The translations under genes and the position numbers were made by a program. This document shows positions 50,622 through 59,379 of a DNA stretch of 64,000 nucleotides, in pieces; position 1 is the stretch's first letter; each line of letters begins with the position of its first letter. Source of the stretch: an uncultured Paludibaculum sp. (GTDB lineage Bacteria; Acidobacteriota; Terriglobia; Bryobacterales; Bryobacteraceae); assembly GCF_963665245.1 (NCBI RefSeq), contig NZ_OY762269.1:248001-312000 (forward strand), given 5' to 3'. The notes beneath the pieces are model-generated. The model saw only the letters and a program-made list of their open reading frames with translations, made no database searches and was not told the DNA's origin.

Positions 50622-52481
50622 ATGACTGCACCCGCTGAAGACCAGAAAGAACCCATCCGGGAGCAGCTCCAGCGGATTGTTTCCAGCGTTTCCTTCTCCG
50701 GCTCTGATCGTCACCGCCGCTTCCTCACCTTCGTCGTCGAACAAGCCCTCAAAGGCGACACCGAAAAACTCAATGAGTTCGTTCTCGGCTTTGAGGTCTT
50801 CAACAAGAGCGATACCTTCGACCCCCGCATCGACTCCATCGTTCGTGTCGAGGCGCGCCGCCTCCGCGAACGCCTCAAGAAGTATTACGAGGAAGAGGGC
50901 CCGGCCGACCCCATCATCATCACGTTGCGGCCCCGCAGCTTCGTGCCCGAGTTCACCCAGCGCAACGCGCCGCCCGATGCACGACCCACGCCCCACGCCT
51001 GGCTCCACTCGCACAGACTTTGGCTCGTAGCAGCGGTCGCATTGGTTCTCGGGGCCGCCGGAACGGCCGTCTTCTTCTCGCTACGGCCCGGGCGGTTCAA
51101 ACCGCCGGCCACCGCCTCCATCATCGTCCTGCCGTTTCAGACATTCGCCGGAGCACCCGATCCCGAACTGGGCGCCGCCATCTCCGACGCCATCATCTCC
51201 GGACTCGCCGGCAATCCCGGGCTCCGCGTCATCTCCCGAGGCTCGGCCATCCAGTTCAACCAGACCGCCGGATCCCGCTTCCAACTGGCCGAAGGTCTCG
51301 GCGTCGACTACATCGTGGAAGGCGCCGTCCGCGTCGTGGGCACCCGCGCCACCGTCTCCGCCAAGCTGACCGACGTCCACACCCAGTCGTACGTCTGGGC
51401 GGAAACGCGCGAAAGCGATACCGGTCAACTCGCCGAGCTCGAGCGGAATCTGGCCACCGGAATCGTCTCGCGCATCCGCCTGCCCGCGCCCACTCACGGG
51501 CCCCGGATGATGCGCAAGCCTGCCTCTTCGCCGCAGGCCTATGGAGCCTTCCTCAGGGGCCAATACTACTGGTATCAGGCCGATCCGGGCAGCCTGCAAA
51601 AGAGCGCGTCCCTCTTTGAAGAGGCTCTGCGCGGCGATCCCAACTTTGCGCCGGCCTGGGCTTGGTTGTCCCAAAGCCATCTCCTCATGGTCTTTCAGTC
51701 CGATGGCCGCGACGCCGCCATCATCGCCAAGGGCCGTCAGGCCGCCGCCAGATCGCTGGCGCTCGATCCTGAACTCGCTGAGGCGCAAGCCGCCGTCGGC
51801 AGCTACGCCGCCCTCGATTGGAACTGGCCCGAAGCGGAGCGCCGCTTCCGCCGCGCCATCGAGTTCGACCCCGAATGGGCCCAGGGGCACCTGATGTACT
51901 CGGTCATGTACCTCGTCCCCATGGGCCAATTCCCCGAGGCCGTCCGTGAGGTCTTTCGCGCGCATTCTCTCGACCCGCTCACCCGCATCACCCGCTCCCT
52001 TCTGGCCGAGGTGCTCTACTTCAATCGCGACTATGCGCGCGCCATCGCGGAGTCGGAGGATCTGCACAAGGCATCCGCCGGCTCACCGCCCGGTGACCGC
52101 GCCTACCTGCTCTCTCTAAGCCTGTCGGGTCAGAGCAAACGCGCCCTGGCCGAGATCGCGCCTTCGTTCGAAGGGCACAACGAAAATCCCATGGGCCTCG
52201 CCCTATACGGCTACCTGCTGGCGAAGAACGGGGAACGCGCCAAGTCCGAAGCGATCTTGAAAGAGATCACGGAGCGCTCAAAGGCGGCCTACACGCCGGC
52301 CATCTCGATGGCCCTCGTCTATCTTGGTTTGGGCCACACGGACGAGGCGCTGAGCCAGCTCCGCCAGGCGGTAAACAGCCACGTGCCGGCGAGTGCGCAA
52401 ATAGCGTCCGATCCCGTATTTGAGCCGCTCCGCAAGGATCCGCGTTTCCTGGATCTGGTCCGCCAGATGGGCCTGAAATAG
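50622..52481 (+). CDS. FlgO/TolB-like and TPR-repeat membrane protein
   Basis: A 619-residue protein. The N-terminal cytoplasmic part (1-110), with QRIVSSVSFSGSDRHRRFLT and DPRIDSIVRVEARRLRERLK, is the domain found with adenylate-cyclase-like and TPR regulators in acidobacteria. A membrane helix lies at about 130-155 (LWLVAAVALVLGAAGTAVFF). A FlgO/TolB-amino-terminal-like domain follows (about 165-290; IIVLPFQTFAG). A set of TPRs (about 330-610; EEALRGDPNFAPAWAWLSQS) is C-terminal. It may be a signalling scaffold or transcription regulator; neither is proven. Confidence 0.8.
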   Translation: MTAPAEDQKEPIREQLQRIVSSVSFSGSDRHRRFLTFVVEQALKGDTEKLNEFVLGFEVFNKSDTFDPRIDSIVRVEARRLRERLKKYYEEEGPADPIIITLRPRSFVPEFTQRNAPPDARPTPHAWLHSHRLWLVAAVALVLGAAGTAVFFSLRPGRFKPPATASIIVLPFQTFAGAPDPELGAAISDAIISGLAGNPGLRVISRGSAIQFNQTAGSRFQLAEGLGVDYIVEGAVRVVGTRATVSAKLTDVHTQSYVWAETRESDTGQLAELERNLATGIVSRIRLPAPTHGPRMMRKPASSPQAYGAFLRGQYYWYQADPGSLQKSASLFEEALRGDPNFAPAWAWLSQSHLLMVFQSDGRDAAIIAKGRQAAARSLALDPELAEAQAAVGSYAALDWNWPEAERRFRRAIEFDPEWAQGHLMYSVMYLVPMGQFPEAVREVFRAHSLDPLTRITRSLLAEVLYFNRDYARAIAESEDLHKASAGSPPGDRAYLLSLSLSGQSKRALAEIAPSFEGHNENPMGLALYGYLLAKNGERAKSEAILKEITERSKAAYTPAISMALVYLGLGHTDEALSQLRQAVNSHVPASAQIASDPVFEPLRKDPRFLDLVRQMGLK

Positions 52482-53119
52482 CCAGTCGATTTACCGCGCG
52501 AAACCGCGTCACGAACCCCGACCGTAGGGAAGGGGTCTCCGGCCCGTTGCGAACCGCGCACGTCAGTAAGCGGGCATCGGTTCCGGGAGCGTCTTGAACG
52601 GAGTCAATCATAGCCCTTCGGGCCGCCAAAGCGGATGAAGCCACGCCCCTTGTCCCAGTCCCCAAGCGTCAGCGAGGGGCTACGCGCGCGTCTTCAACGG
52701 AGAGGACGTGGCTCCGGAGCATGACCACCGAGATCAGCACGGAGCCGCGCTGCAGCAGAGTTCCACCCGGGAGCGCGCCCGTCCCGTCAGTCGTTGCGCA
52801 TCGATCCTCCGCGCTACGTAAACGCCGGCAATCGGTCCTGGACACTCGCGTTCGCCAGTGCCTATATTGTTGGTTTCCGCGCCATGGACGGGGACGAGTC
52901 GCTCGGCCCTTACAGCGTAGAGCGGGATCGCAAGGACGGCAAGCAAGGAGAGAGCGTCCAAGACGGGCCCGCCCTGCCGACAGAGTACGCATCGATCTCG
53001 CAGCCCGGCGGGTGGATGAAGGCCGGCCGACTTGTGAGGAGTACTCCGACTCAACTTCCGGATGGGCGACGATCCAGGAGCTGAACGGACGCACGCGCCA
53101 TTAGTTCAACCGGGCTGCT
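52482..53119. other. Gene-free stretch, no recognised feature
   Basis: About 640 bp between the TPR protein and the convergent serine hydrolase gene. Short overlapping ORFs exist on both strands, but none has a ribosome site and family-like sequence together. One minus frame around 52760-53030 reads LDALSLLAVLAIPLYAVRAE, which could be decayed membrane-protein sequence, but this is too weak to call a pseudogene. Confidence 0.4.
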
Positions 53120-54241
53120 TCATTTCAGCCATGCGAATGCCTGGGAGTCTGTGTCAATTGCTGTGTCGATGATCGGCTTTGCAACGTTCAGCGCATCTTG
53201 GCCATTTGCGAACATCACGACGCCTGACTTTCTCGCCGGGTCGGCCATGACAAATGCTTTGAAGACGCCGTTATCGCCCCAATGCCAGAGCAGGACGCCC
53301 TTACGTTCCCGCTGAATGCCCCATCCCAAACCCCAGAAGAGCGTCTTCGACGGCTCTTTTGGCTCTTGTTTAACGCAAATCCTGCAAGCCGGGTCGAGCG
53401 CGATCTCAGGCGTCTCCATCTGGCGGAGCACGGAGGGCGAAAGCCCTTTGCCATTCAGAACTGCGTTGACGAAAAGCGCATAGTCCCTGGCGGTAGTATT
53501 CAGGCTGGATGCTGCTCCGGCTTCCTTCGGTTTCTCTAGCTCACCCGGTCCGCCTTTGAAGTCATATCCCGTAGCTGTCAACGAATCAAAGCTCGGTCTC
53601 CACACATAGCTGCTATTCGTCATCCTCAACGGCTTGAAAACAATTTCGTCCATATAAACGTCCAGCGGTTTTCCGGTAATCTGCTCGACCACACGTTGCA
53701 GATAGATGTATCCCTCACCTGAGTAGCTGAAACGTTCTCCCGGCGAGAAATAAATGGGAAGCGAGCCGTCGTCGCCCCGCCAATTCGGAAAGCCGGTTCG
53801 ATGACTCAATACCAATCGAGCCGTGATCTTTCTTACGCGTTCATCTGGAACGTAGGGCTTTGCCAAATAGGAACTCAACGGAGTGTCGAGATCGAGCTTT
53901 CCCTGGTCGACCAGCTTCATCACGCCGTACGCAAATACGGGCTTGCTCAGGGAAGCCGCTTCAAAGACCGTGTCCGTCCTAACGGGTTCTCCCGTTTTCT
54001 TGTCTTTCACCCCGAAACCATGCAGCCAGATCGTCTTTCCACCTCGGATCAAGGCGATCGACATCCCAGGAACTCCGGCCTTTTGCATCAGCCCTGGGAC
54101 CTCGCTTCTCAGCCGCGAGATCACGTCTCGCGTGGGCCGAATCGAGGGAGCTTGCGCCTGCAATCTTAGGGTTGCCATAGCACCAATGGCGGCTGCCACC
54201 AATACAAGAACCCCGCCCACATCGTAAGAAAGCCGTATCAA
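53120..54241 (-). CDS. Serine hydrolase (class C beta-lactamase/DD-peptidase fold)
   Basis: A 373-residue exported protein. The nucleophile motif SLSK (Ser97, Lys100) and FSYSGEGY for the second motif (YSG) are present. HWGDNG is the third-motif equivalent (HxG). It fits the EstB/Pab87/beta-lactamase class C superfamily, often esterases or D-amino peptidases. The TTG start at 54241 is preferred because GGAGG lies 5 nt before it, giving the leader MIRLSYDVGGVLVLVAAAIG. The ATG at 54415 would add a long hydrophilic N-terminus. A role in antibiotic resistance is not implied. Confidence 0.85.
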   Translation of the reverse strand: MIRLSYDVGGVLVLVAAAIGAMATLRLQAQAPSIRPTRDVISRLRSEVPGLMQKAGVPGMSIALIRGGKTIWLHGFGVKDKKTGEPVRTDTVFEAASLSKPVFAYGVMKLVDQGKLDLDTPLSSYLAKPYVPDERVRKITARLVLSHRTGFPNWRGDDGSLPIYFSPGERFSYSGEGYIYLQRVVEQITGKPLDVYMDEIVFKPLRMTNSSYVWRPSFDSLTATGYDFKGGPGELEKPKEAGAASSLNTTARDYALFVNAVLNGKGLSPSVLRQMETPEIALDPACRICVKQEPKEPSKTLFWGLGWGIQRERKGVLLWHWGDNGVFKAFVMADPARKSGVVMFANGQDALNVAKPIIDTAIDTDSQAFAWLK

Positions 54242-54881
54242 TTCTGCCTCCGGGCGAGTTTCTAGCCGCTTCTCATCGGCAGATGAAAGGCGGTGCTCGT
54301 CTCTAGCACATACGTGCAATCGCCAGCTTTGGTTCAAGTCGACTCTGTCCGGATGAGGCCACTCGGAAGCTAGGGCAGCCCTACTTGCGCGGACGCACTC
54401 GTCAACGCTGGCCATTTGCTGACCGTTCCCAGCCGTCGGTCCGATCAGGAGCCCGGAACGCCCAAGTGTCTACCCCCGAATCCTCATCCGCAAGCAATCC
54501 ACCAGAGCGAACCCGCCATCTCGTTCAACCAAAAGGACCATGACCAGCAACCGCTCGTCCCCAGGGATGAAACGCGGTCGCTCTCTGCGGCAGTATTTTC
54601 GGAAGAACCCACCTCTCCAACACTCCGCAACAACCGAAACGGCGCCCCCACCATTCCCCCCGGCATCGCCGGGGGCCCATCCCAACGACGACGATGCCTG
54701 AGCGAATCCTAACTCAATCCCGGCCGAATCCGTCTTCACAAACGAGCCATGCGCGGCCGTCGCTCGTGCTCAGGGCCGAAAATGCCGTCGCCATCAGCAT
54801 TCAGCCCGGCCGGATCTACCCACTGATAGCTGAGAACTGACAGCCTGTCCCCAGTCCCCACACGGCTCCCCAAACCACCCA
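54242..54881. other. Gene-free stretch with a hairpin and a degenerate repeat
   Basis: The 640 bp between two minus-strand genes holds a strong hairpin at 54656-54676 (CCCCCGGC-ATC-GCCGGGGG), without a T run. Near 54791-54850 are CATCAGCATTCAGCC and CTGATAGCTGAGAACTGACA. These resemble the CAGC-type arms of the other repeat elements but no longer pair well. No gene is supported. Confidence 0.45.
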
Positions 54882-56828
54882 CTACGCCCCGTGCGTGTCC
54901 TCCAGGTACGTATACCCGTAAAGCCCGTCTTCGTAGAACTTCAGCAGCCGGCCCGATTCCTCATACCCGATCTTGCCCTGCAGCACAGCCGACTCCACAT
55001 CCCGCCGGAACTGCTCCAGCAGGTCGCGCGCATTGAACTGCACGTAGTCCAACACTTCCTTCACCGTGTCGCCGCGAATCACCGCTTCCAGCACCGGCTG
55101 ATTCTCGCTGTTCACCCGCACGTGCACGGCATGCGTATCGCCCAGCAGGTTGTGCAGATCGCCCAGAATCTCCTGATACGCGCCCACCAGGAATGTCCCC
55201 AGGTAGTACGCGTCCCCGTTCACCGCATGCAGAGGCAGCGTCTTCTTCACGTCGCGCCGGTCGATGAACTGATCCACCTTGCCGTCGCTGTCACAAGAGA
55301 TGTCGCCCAGCACCGCGCTGCGCGTCGGCTGCTGGTTCAGCCGGTGAATCGGCATGATCGGGAACAACTGCTTCACCGCCCAACTGTCCGGCATGCTCTG
55401 GAATAGCGAGAAGTTGCAGAAGTACGTATCGGAGAGCATCGCGTCGAGGCCCTCCAGATCTTCCGGAAAGACATCCAGTTGCTTGGCCGCCGAAAGAATC
55501 CGCCGGCAGATCAGCCAGTAGAGATTCTCCGCCACGCACCGCTGTTTCAGCGGTAGATAGCCCAGGCTGAAGAGATTCAGAGCGGAGTCGAGCGCCTGCT
55601 GGGCGTCGTGGAACGACTCCAGCAGATTCTTCGAGCTCATGTTCTTGTAGCTCTCCATCAGGTCGACCAGCGGCTGCTCGGCCTCGTCCGGCAGTTCCAC
55701 CGGGACCTCTTCCTCGCCGAAGCCGCTCACGCCCAACACATTGAACACCAGCACGCTATGGTACGCCGCGATGGCCCGGCCGCTCTCCGTCACGATGGTC
55801 GGATGCGGCACCTCTGCTTCGTCGCACACATTCTGGATGTGATAGACGATGTCGTTGGCATACTCCTGCAGCGTGTAGTTCACGCTCGATTCGAAGTCGG
55901 TCTGCGATCCGTCGTAGTCGATGCCCAGTCCGCCGCCGACATCCAGGAACTCCAGGCCGGCGCCCTGCTTCTTCAAATCCACATACACGCGCGCCGCCTC
56001 GATCACCGCACCCTTGATGTGGCGGATGTTCGTAATCTGGCTGCCCAGATGGAAGTGCAGCAGCTTCACGCAATCTTCCATGCCGACGGCCTTCAGCGTT
56101 TCCAGCGCGCGCACCGCCTCCGTCACCGTCAGGCCGAACTTCGAGCGGTAGCCGCCCGACGACTTCCAACGGCCCGCGCCGCGGCTCGCCAGCTTGACGC
56201 GCAGCCCGATCGCCGGTCGCACGCCCATCGCGGCGGAATGCTTGAGAATCAGATCCAGCTCAGTAAACTTCTCGACGACCGGCGTGATGTCGCGGCCCAC
56301 CTTGCGGGCCAGCATGCACATCTCGATGTACTCATCGTCCTTGAACCCGTTGCAGACAATCGGCGTATCGTTATCGGCGATAGCGGCCACCGCGAGCAGT
56401 TCCGGCTTGGATCCTGCCTCCAGGCCAAAGCCATACTTGCGGCCGCACTTGTTGATCTCTTCCACTACCTGCCGCTGCTGGTTCACCTTGATCGGATAAA
56501 CGCAGCGGTACTTGCCCTGATAGTTGTGCTCGCTGATCGCGGACAGGAAGACCTTGTTCAGCTCCGAAAGCTGGTTCGCCAGAATCTCGGGGAACCTCAG
56601 CAGGATGGGCGGATCGATCCCGCGCAGCACCAGCGTATCCACCAGCTTTTTGAGGTCGACGAACTTGTGCGGCTCGGCCGTCGGATGAACCAGGACATGG
56701 CCATCTTCGTTGATGGAAAAGTAGCCCTTCCCCCACCGATCGATGTCGTAGAGTTCTTTGGCATTGACAATCGTCCAGCGGTCGGACGGCTCCCACACGG
56801 GGGGCGAGTCTGGCAGTTTCAGGTTCAA
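54882..56828 (-). CDS. speA: Biosynthetic arginine decarboxylase
   Basis: This PLP enzyme converts arginine to agmatine for polyamine synthesis. The 648-residue length is standard for SpeA. The PLP lysine lies in CVYPIKVNQQRQVVEE, and the glycine-rich phosphate site in LHFHLGSQITNIRHIK. The motif FLDVGGGLGIDYDGSQT is also typical, and DTYFCNFSLFQSMPDSWA carries the C-terminal active-site cysteine. The start appears to be TTG, with a GAGAGAGG site 12 nt away. Confidence 0.95.
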   Translation of the reverse strand: MNLKLPDSPPVWEPSDRWTIVNAKELYDIDRWGKGYFSINEDGHVLVHPTAEPHKFVDLKKLVDTLVLRGIDPPILLRFPEILANQLSELNKVFLSAISEHNYQGKYRCVYPIKVNQQRQVVEEINKCGRKYGFGLEAGSKPELLAVAAIADNDTPIVCNGFKDDEYIEMCMLARKVGRDITPVVEKFTELDLILKHSAAMGVRPAIGLRVKLASRGAGRWKSSGGYRSKFGLTVTEAVRALETLKAVGMEDCVKLLHFHLGSQITNIRHIKGAVIEAARVYVDLKKQGAGLEFLDVGGGLGIDYDGSQTDFESSVNYTLQEYANDIVYHIQNVCDEAEVPHPTIVTESGRAIAAYHSVLVFNVLGVSGFGEEEVPVELPDEAEQPLVDLMESYKNMSSKNLLESFHDAQQALDSALNLFSLGYLPLKQRCVAENLYWLICRRILSAAKQLDVFPEDLEGLDAMLSDTYFCNFSLFQSMPDSWAVKQLFPIMPIHRLNQQPTRSAVLGDISCDSDGKVDQFIDRRDVKKTLPLHAVNGDAYYLGTFLVGAYQEILGDLHNLLGDTHAVHVRVNSENQPVLEAVIRGDTVKEVLDYVQFNARDLLEQFRRDVESAVLQGKIGYEESGRLLKFYEDGLYGYTYLEDTHGA

Positions 56829-56934
56829 TTCGTTCGAAGGCCTCTCTCACCACCAAGTGTGAATAAAAACGCAGGATGGGGCAACTCCAATTTGGTTACA
56901 TTCGCGCAAGCACCGCCGCGCCTGCCCGATTCAG

Positions 56935-56940
56935 TAGAAT
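56935..56940 (+). promoter_or_regulatory. Putative -10 element for the SDR gene
   Basis: TAGAAT lies 9 nt before the ATG at 56950, so the leader would be about 3 nt. No ribosome site is present. It resembles the proS arrangement. Confidence 0.38.
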
Positions 56941-56949
56941 CGACAGGGT

Positions 56950-57720
56950 ATGGGTAATCCACTGGATGGCAAGTTCGCGCTGGTCACCGGAGCCAGCAAG
57001 GGCGTCGGCAAAGGCATAGCACTGGAGTTGGCGCGCCAGGGCTGCTGCGTCGCCGTGAATTACCACAGCGACGAAGCCGGCGCCGAAGCAACGGTCGCGG
57101 AAGCGACGGAATTGGGCGCCACTGCCTTCGCGGTGAAGGCGAACGTCGGCCTCAAATCCGACATCGACGCCATGTTCGACACGGTGCTGGCGCGCTTTCC
57201 CAAACTCGATGTTCACGTGAACAACGCCGGCATTCAAACCTGGAAGCCTCTGCTGGAGCTCACGGAAGCGGAATGGGATCGCGTCCTGGATGTCAATCTG
57301 AAGGGTTGCTTCCTGTGCACGCAGCGCGCGGCCCTCAATATGAAGGAGACCGGCGGAGGCTCCATCATCAACATCGGTTCCGGCTGCAACAAATGGGCCT
57401 TCCCCAACCTCGTGGACTACACCGCCAGCAAAGGCGGCATCGAGCAGTTCACCAAGGTGGCGGCGGTGGAGCTGGGCAAGTACCGGATCCGTGTGAACTG
57501 CGTAGCGCCAGGAGCCATTGAGATCGAGAGAACGAAGCACGAAGCCGGAGACTATGGCGCCACCTGGTCGAAACTCACGCCTCTAGCCCGAGTGGGCCTG
57601 CCGGTGGACATCGGTCACACCGTAGCGTACCTGGCCTCCAGCCACGCCGACTTCGTAACCGGCCAAACCATCTGGGTCGACGGCGGCCTATTTACGCGCC
57701 CCGCCTGGCCGTACGAGTGA
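56950..57720 (+). CDS. Short-chain dehydrogenase/reductase
   Basis: A 256-residue NAD(P)-dependent oxidoreductase of the classical SDR family. It has the cofactor motif TGASKGVGKGI (TGxxxGxG), VNNAGIQ (NNAG), the catalytic triad Ser-Tyr-Lys in IGSGCNKW and DYTASKGG, and the PG motif CVAPGAIEIE. The sequence resembles glucose 1-dehydrogenase/3-oxoacyl reductase types; its substrate cannot be set. Its last 33 bp overlap the tail of the convergent gene at 57688. Confidence 0.93.
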   Translation: MGNPLDGKFALVTGASKGVGKGIALELARQGCCVAVNYHSDEAGAEATVAEATELGATAFAVKANVGLKSDIDAMFDTVLARFPKLDVHVNNAGIQTWKPLLELTEAEWDRVLDVNLKGCFLCTQRAALNMKETGGGSIINIGSGCNKWAFPNLVDYTASKGGIEQFTKVAAVELGKYRIRVNCVAPGAIEIERTKHEAGDYGATWSKLTPLARVGLPVDIGHTVAYLASSHADFVTGQTIWVDGGLFTRPAWPYE

Positions 57721-58236
57721 GGCTTTGGCCGTGGCTCGTCCGGTCCAGATCCCGGCGGCCGCATATTCCAGCGCGCTGTTCACAGGCTGCGTAGCCGGTA
57801 GATGGGTGAAATACGCGACCACCGTCACGTTCTCGCCACTGACCCCGGCCACCGGGCGCCGCGCAGCCACGTCGTAGAGCAGCGCCGACGGGATGCGGTG
57901 CACAAAGCGTCCACCAGCCGGCAGGAACAATACAAACGGCGGCAGTGTGCCTGTAATCACTCCGGGTTCACTGTTGTTCCGGACCTCGCCGCCACCCTCC
58001 CGCCAGAACTTCACGTTCATCTGCGCCCGCCCGCCGGTGATGGTACCCAACTGAACGTATAAGCCCGAACGGCCTGTGTTGGCCCAGGTGAGCTCTAGCG
58101 CCGAATTGTTGTCTGCAAAACGGGCGGTGAAACTCAGGGAGGGAGCCACGGGCTTCGGGGCGCCGGGCGGCGGCGGTGGACCCGGCGGAGGCATGAGCTG
58201 CCCCAATTGCAGGCACAGCAGCAGAATGAACGCCAT
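57688..58236 (-). CDS. Exported hypothetical protein
   Basis: A 182-residue protein with a short hydrophobic leader (MAFILLLCLQLGQLM), a run of prolines and glycines, then a beta-rich domain: LELTWANTGRSGLYVQLGTI and FVLFLPAGGRFVHRI. It may be an immunoglobulin-like or cupredoxin-like fold, but no family is recognised. The open frame overlaps the convergent SDR gene by 33 bp at the 3' ends. Confidence 0.62.
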   Translation of the reverse strand: MAFILLLCLQLGQLMPPPGPPPPPGAPKPVAPSLSFTARFADNNSALELTWANTGRSGLYVQLGTITGGRAQMNVKFWREGGGEVRNNSEPGVITGTLPPFVLFLPAGGRFVHRIPSALLYDVAARRPVAGVSGENVTVVAYFTHLPATQPVNSALEYAAAGIWTGRATAKASLVRPGGARK

Positions 58237-58282
58237 GCGCGGTTGGACACCGCCAATCCACCCGCTGTTTCCGGCACCCGAT

Positions 58283-58291
58283 TGTTATAGA
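58283..58291 (+). promoter_or_regulatory. Putative extended -10 for the UxuA-like gene
   Basis: TGTTATAGA reads as TGn-TATAGA. The start codon at 58303 is 11 nt farther, so the leader would be about 5 nt. No ribosome site is visible. Confidence 0.38.
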
Positions 58292-58302
58292 CTGCACACC
58301 GT

Positions 58303-59379
58303 ATGAACTCCAAGCCGTCGCGCCGCATGCTCTTCCAATCCGCCGGCGTCCTTGCCCTGCCGCTCGCCGCCGCCCCTTCCAAGCCCTGGCCCATCCTCGA
58401 AAGCCCCGAAACACCCAAGCTCTGCCTGCCCTCCGCCCTGGATGAGAAATCGATGCGCCGCGTGACGCAGTTGGGCGTGTCGCACATCCTCGGAGGCGGC
58501 CCCCGCATGCCCTGGACGGAAGAAGAACTGACGCGCCGCCGGGATGCCTACAAATCCGGAGGCCTCACCTACTACAACCAGATGATCGGAGGCTTCAACA
58601 ACGCGATCTACGGCCGTCCGGGCCGCGATGAAGAGATCGAGAACGTAAGGAAGTCCATACGAGCCGCCGGCAAAGTGGGCCTGCCCGTAGTCGAATACAA
58701 CTGGTATGCGCATCGCGCCATGGAGGGCTACTACGAAGAGACCGGACGCGCCGGAGCGGGCTACACCGCCTTCGACTACGACCGCATGAAAGACCTGCCG
58801 CCTCTGCCGGAAGAGGGCGCTCACACGCTCGATGAGATGTGGACCACGATCACTTACTTCCTGAAAGCAGTGATCCCCGTAGCCGAGGAATCGGGCGTGA
58901 AACTGGCACTGCATCCAAACGATCCGCCGTCGCCGATGAGTCGCGGATCACAGCAGATCATGGGCACCGTAGCAGGCTGGAAGAAACTGATTTCCATAGT
59001 AGATAGTCCGGCCAACGGCATCACTTTCGACTGTGGCGTGACGCGCGAAATGGGCGAGGACCCGGTCGAAGTGGGCCGCTACTTCCTCAGCCGCAAGCGT
59101 GTGAATCACATCCACTTCCGCAATGTCGAGGTGCGCAAGCCCTATGAAAAATACGCCGAGGTATTCATCGATGCCGGCCAGGTGGACATGTTCGGAGTGA
59201 TGCGCGAGATCGTGAAGAACAAATACACCGGCACCATCTATCCCGAACATCCCAGAGCGCTGGACTACGATCGCGAGCACGGCCCCATCCGCGGCTATCC
59301 CGGTGGTGGTGGGTATGCCGGTGACGTTTACGACGTCGCGTACACCAGGGCCATGCTGCAGGCGGCGCTATCGCTTTAG
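58303..59379 (+). CDS. UxuA-like mannonate dehydratase with exported-protein leader
   Basis: A 358-residue TIM-barrel protein of the mannonate dehydratase (UxuA) superfamily, in which metal-dependent enzymes remove water from D-mannonate. Typical segments are VVEYNWYAHRAMEGYY, KLALHPNDPPSP, NGITFDCGVTREMG, NHIHFRNVE and TIYPEHPRALD. Unlike normal cytoplasmic UxuA, it begins with a twin-arginine-like leader, SRRMLFQSAGVLALPLAAAP. The start is supported by a -10-like element, so the leader is probably real. It converges with the deacetylase-like gene, overlapping by 12 bp. Confidence 0.82.
   Translation: MNSKPSRRMLFQSAGVLALPLAAAPSKPWPILESPETPKLCLPSALDEKSMRRVTQLGVSHILGGGPRMPWTEEELTRRRDAYKSGGLTYYNQMIGGFNNAIYGRPGRDEEIENVRKSIRAAGKVGLPVVEYNWYAHRAMEGYYEETGRAGAGYTAFDYDRMKDLPPLPEEGAHTLDEMWTTITYFLKAVIPVAEESGVKLALHPNDPPSPMSRGSQQIMGTVAGWKKLISIVDSPANGITFDCGVTREMGEDPVEVGRYFLSRKRVNHIHFRNVEVRKPYEKYAEVFIDAGQVDMFGVMREIVKNKYTGTIYPEHPRALDYDREHGPIRGYPGGGGYAGDVYDVAYTRAMLQAALSL

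Noticed and set aside
52669..53094. Possible decayed permease gene on the minus strand
   Set aside because: A short hydrophobic stretch exists, but it needs several frame changes and no family motif was firm enough.
55608..56957. 449-residue plus-strand frame opposite speA
   Set aside because: His/Arg/Gln-rich shadow of the speA gene.
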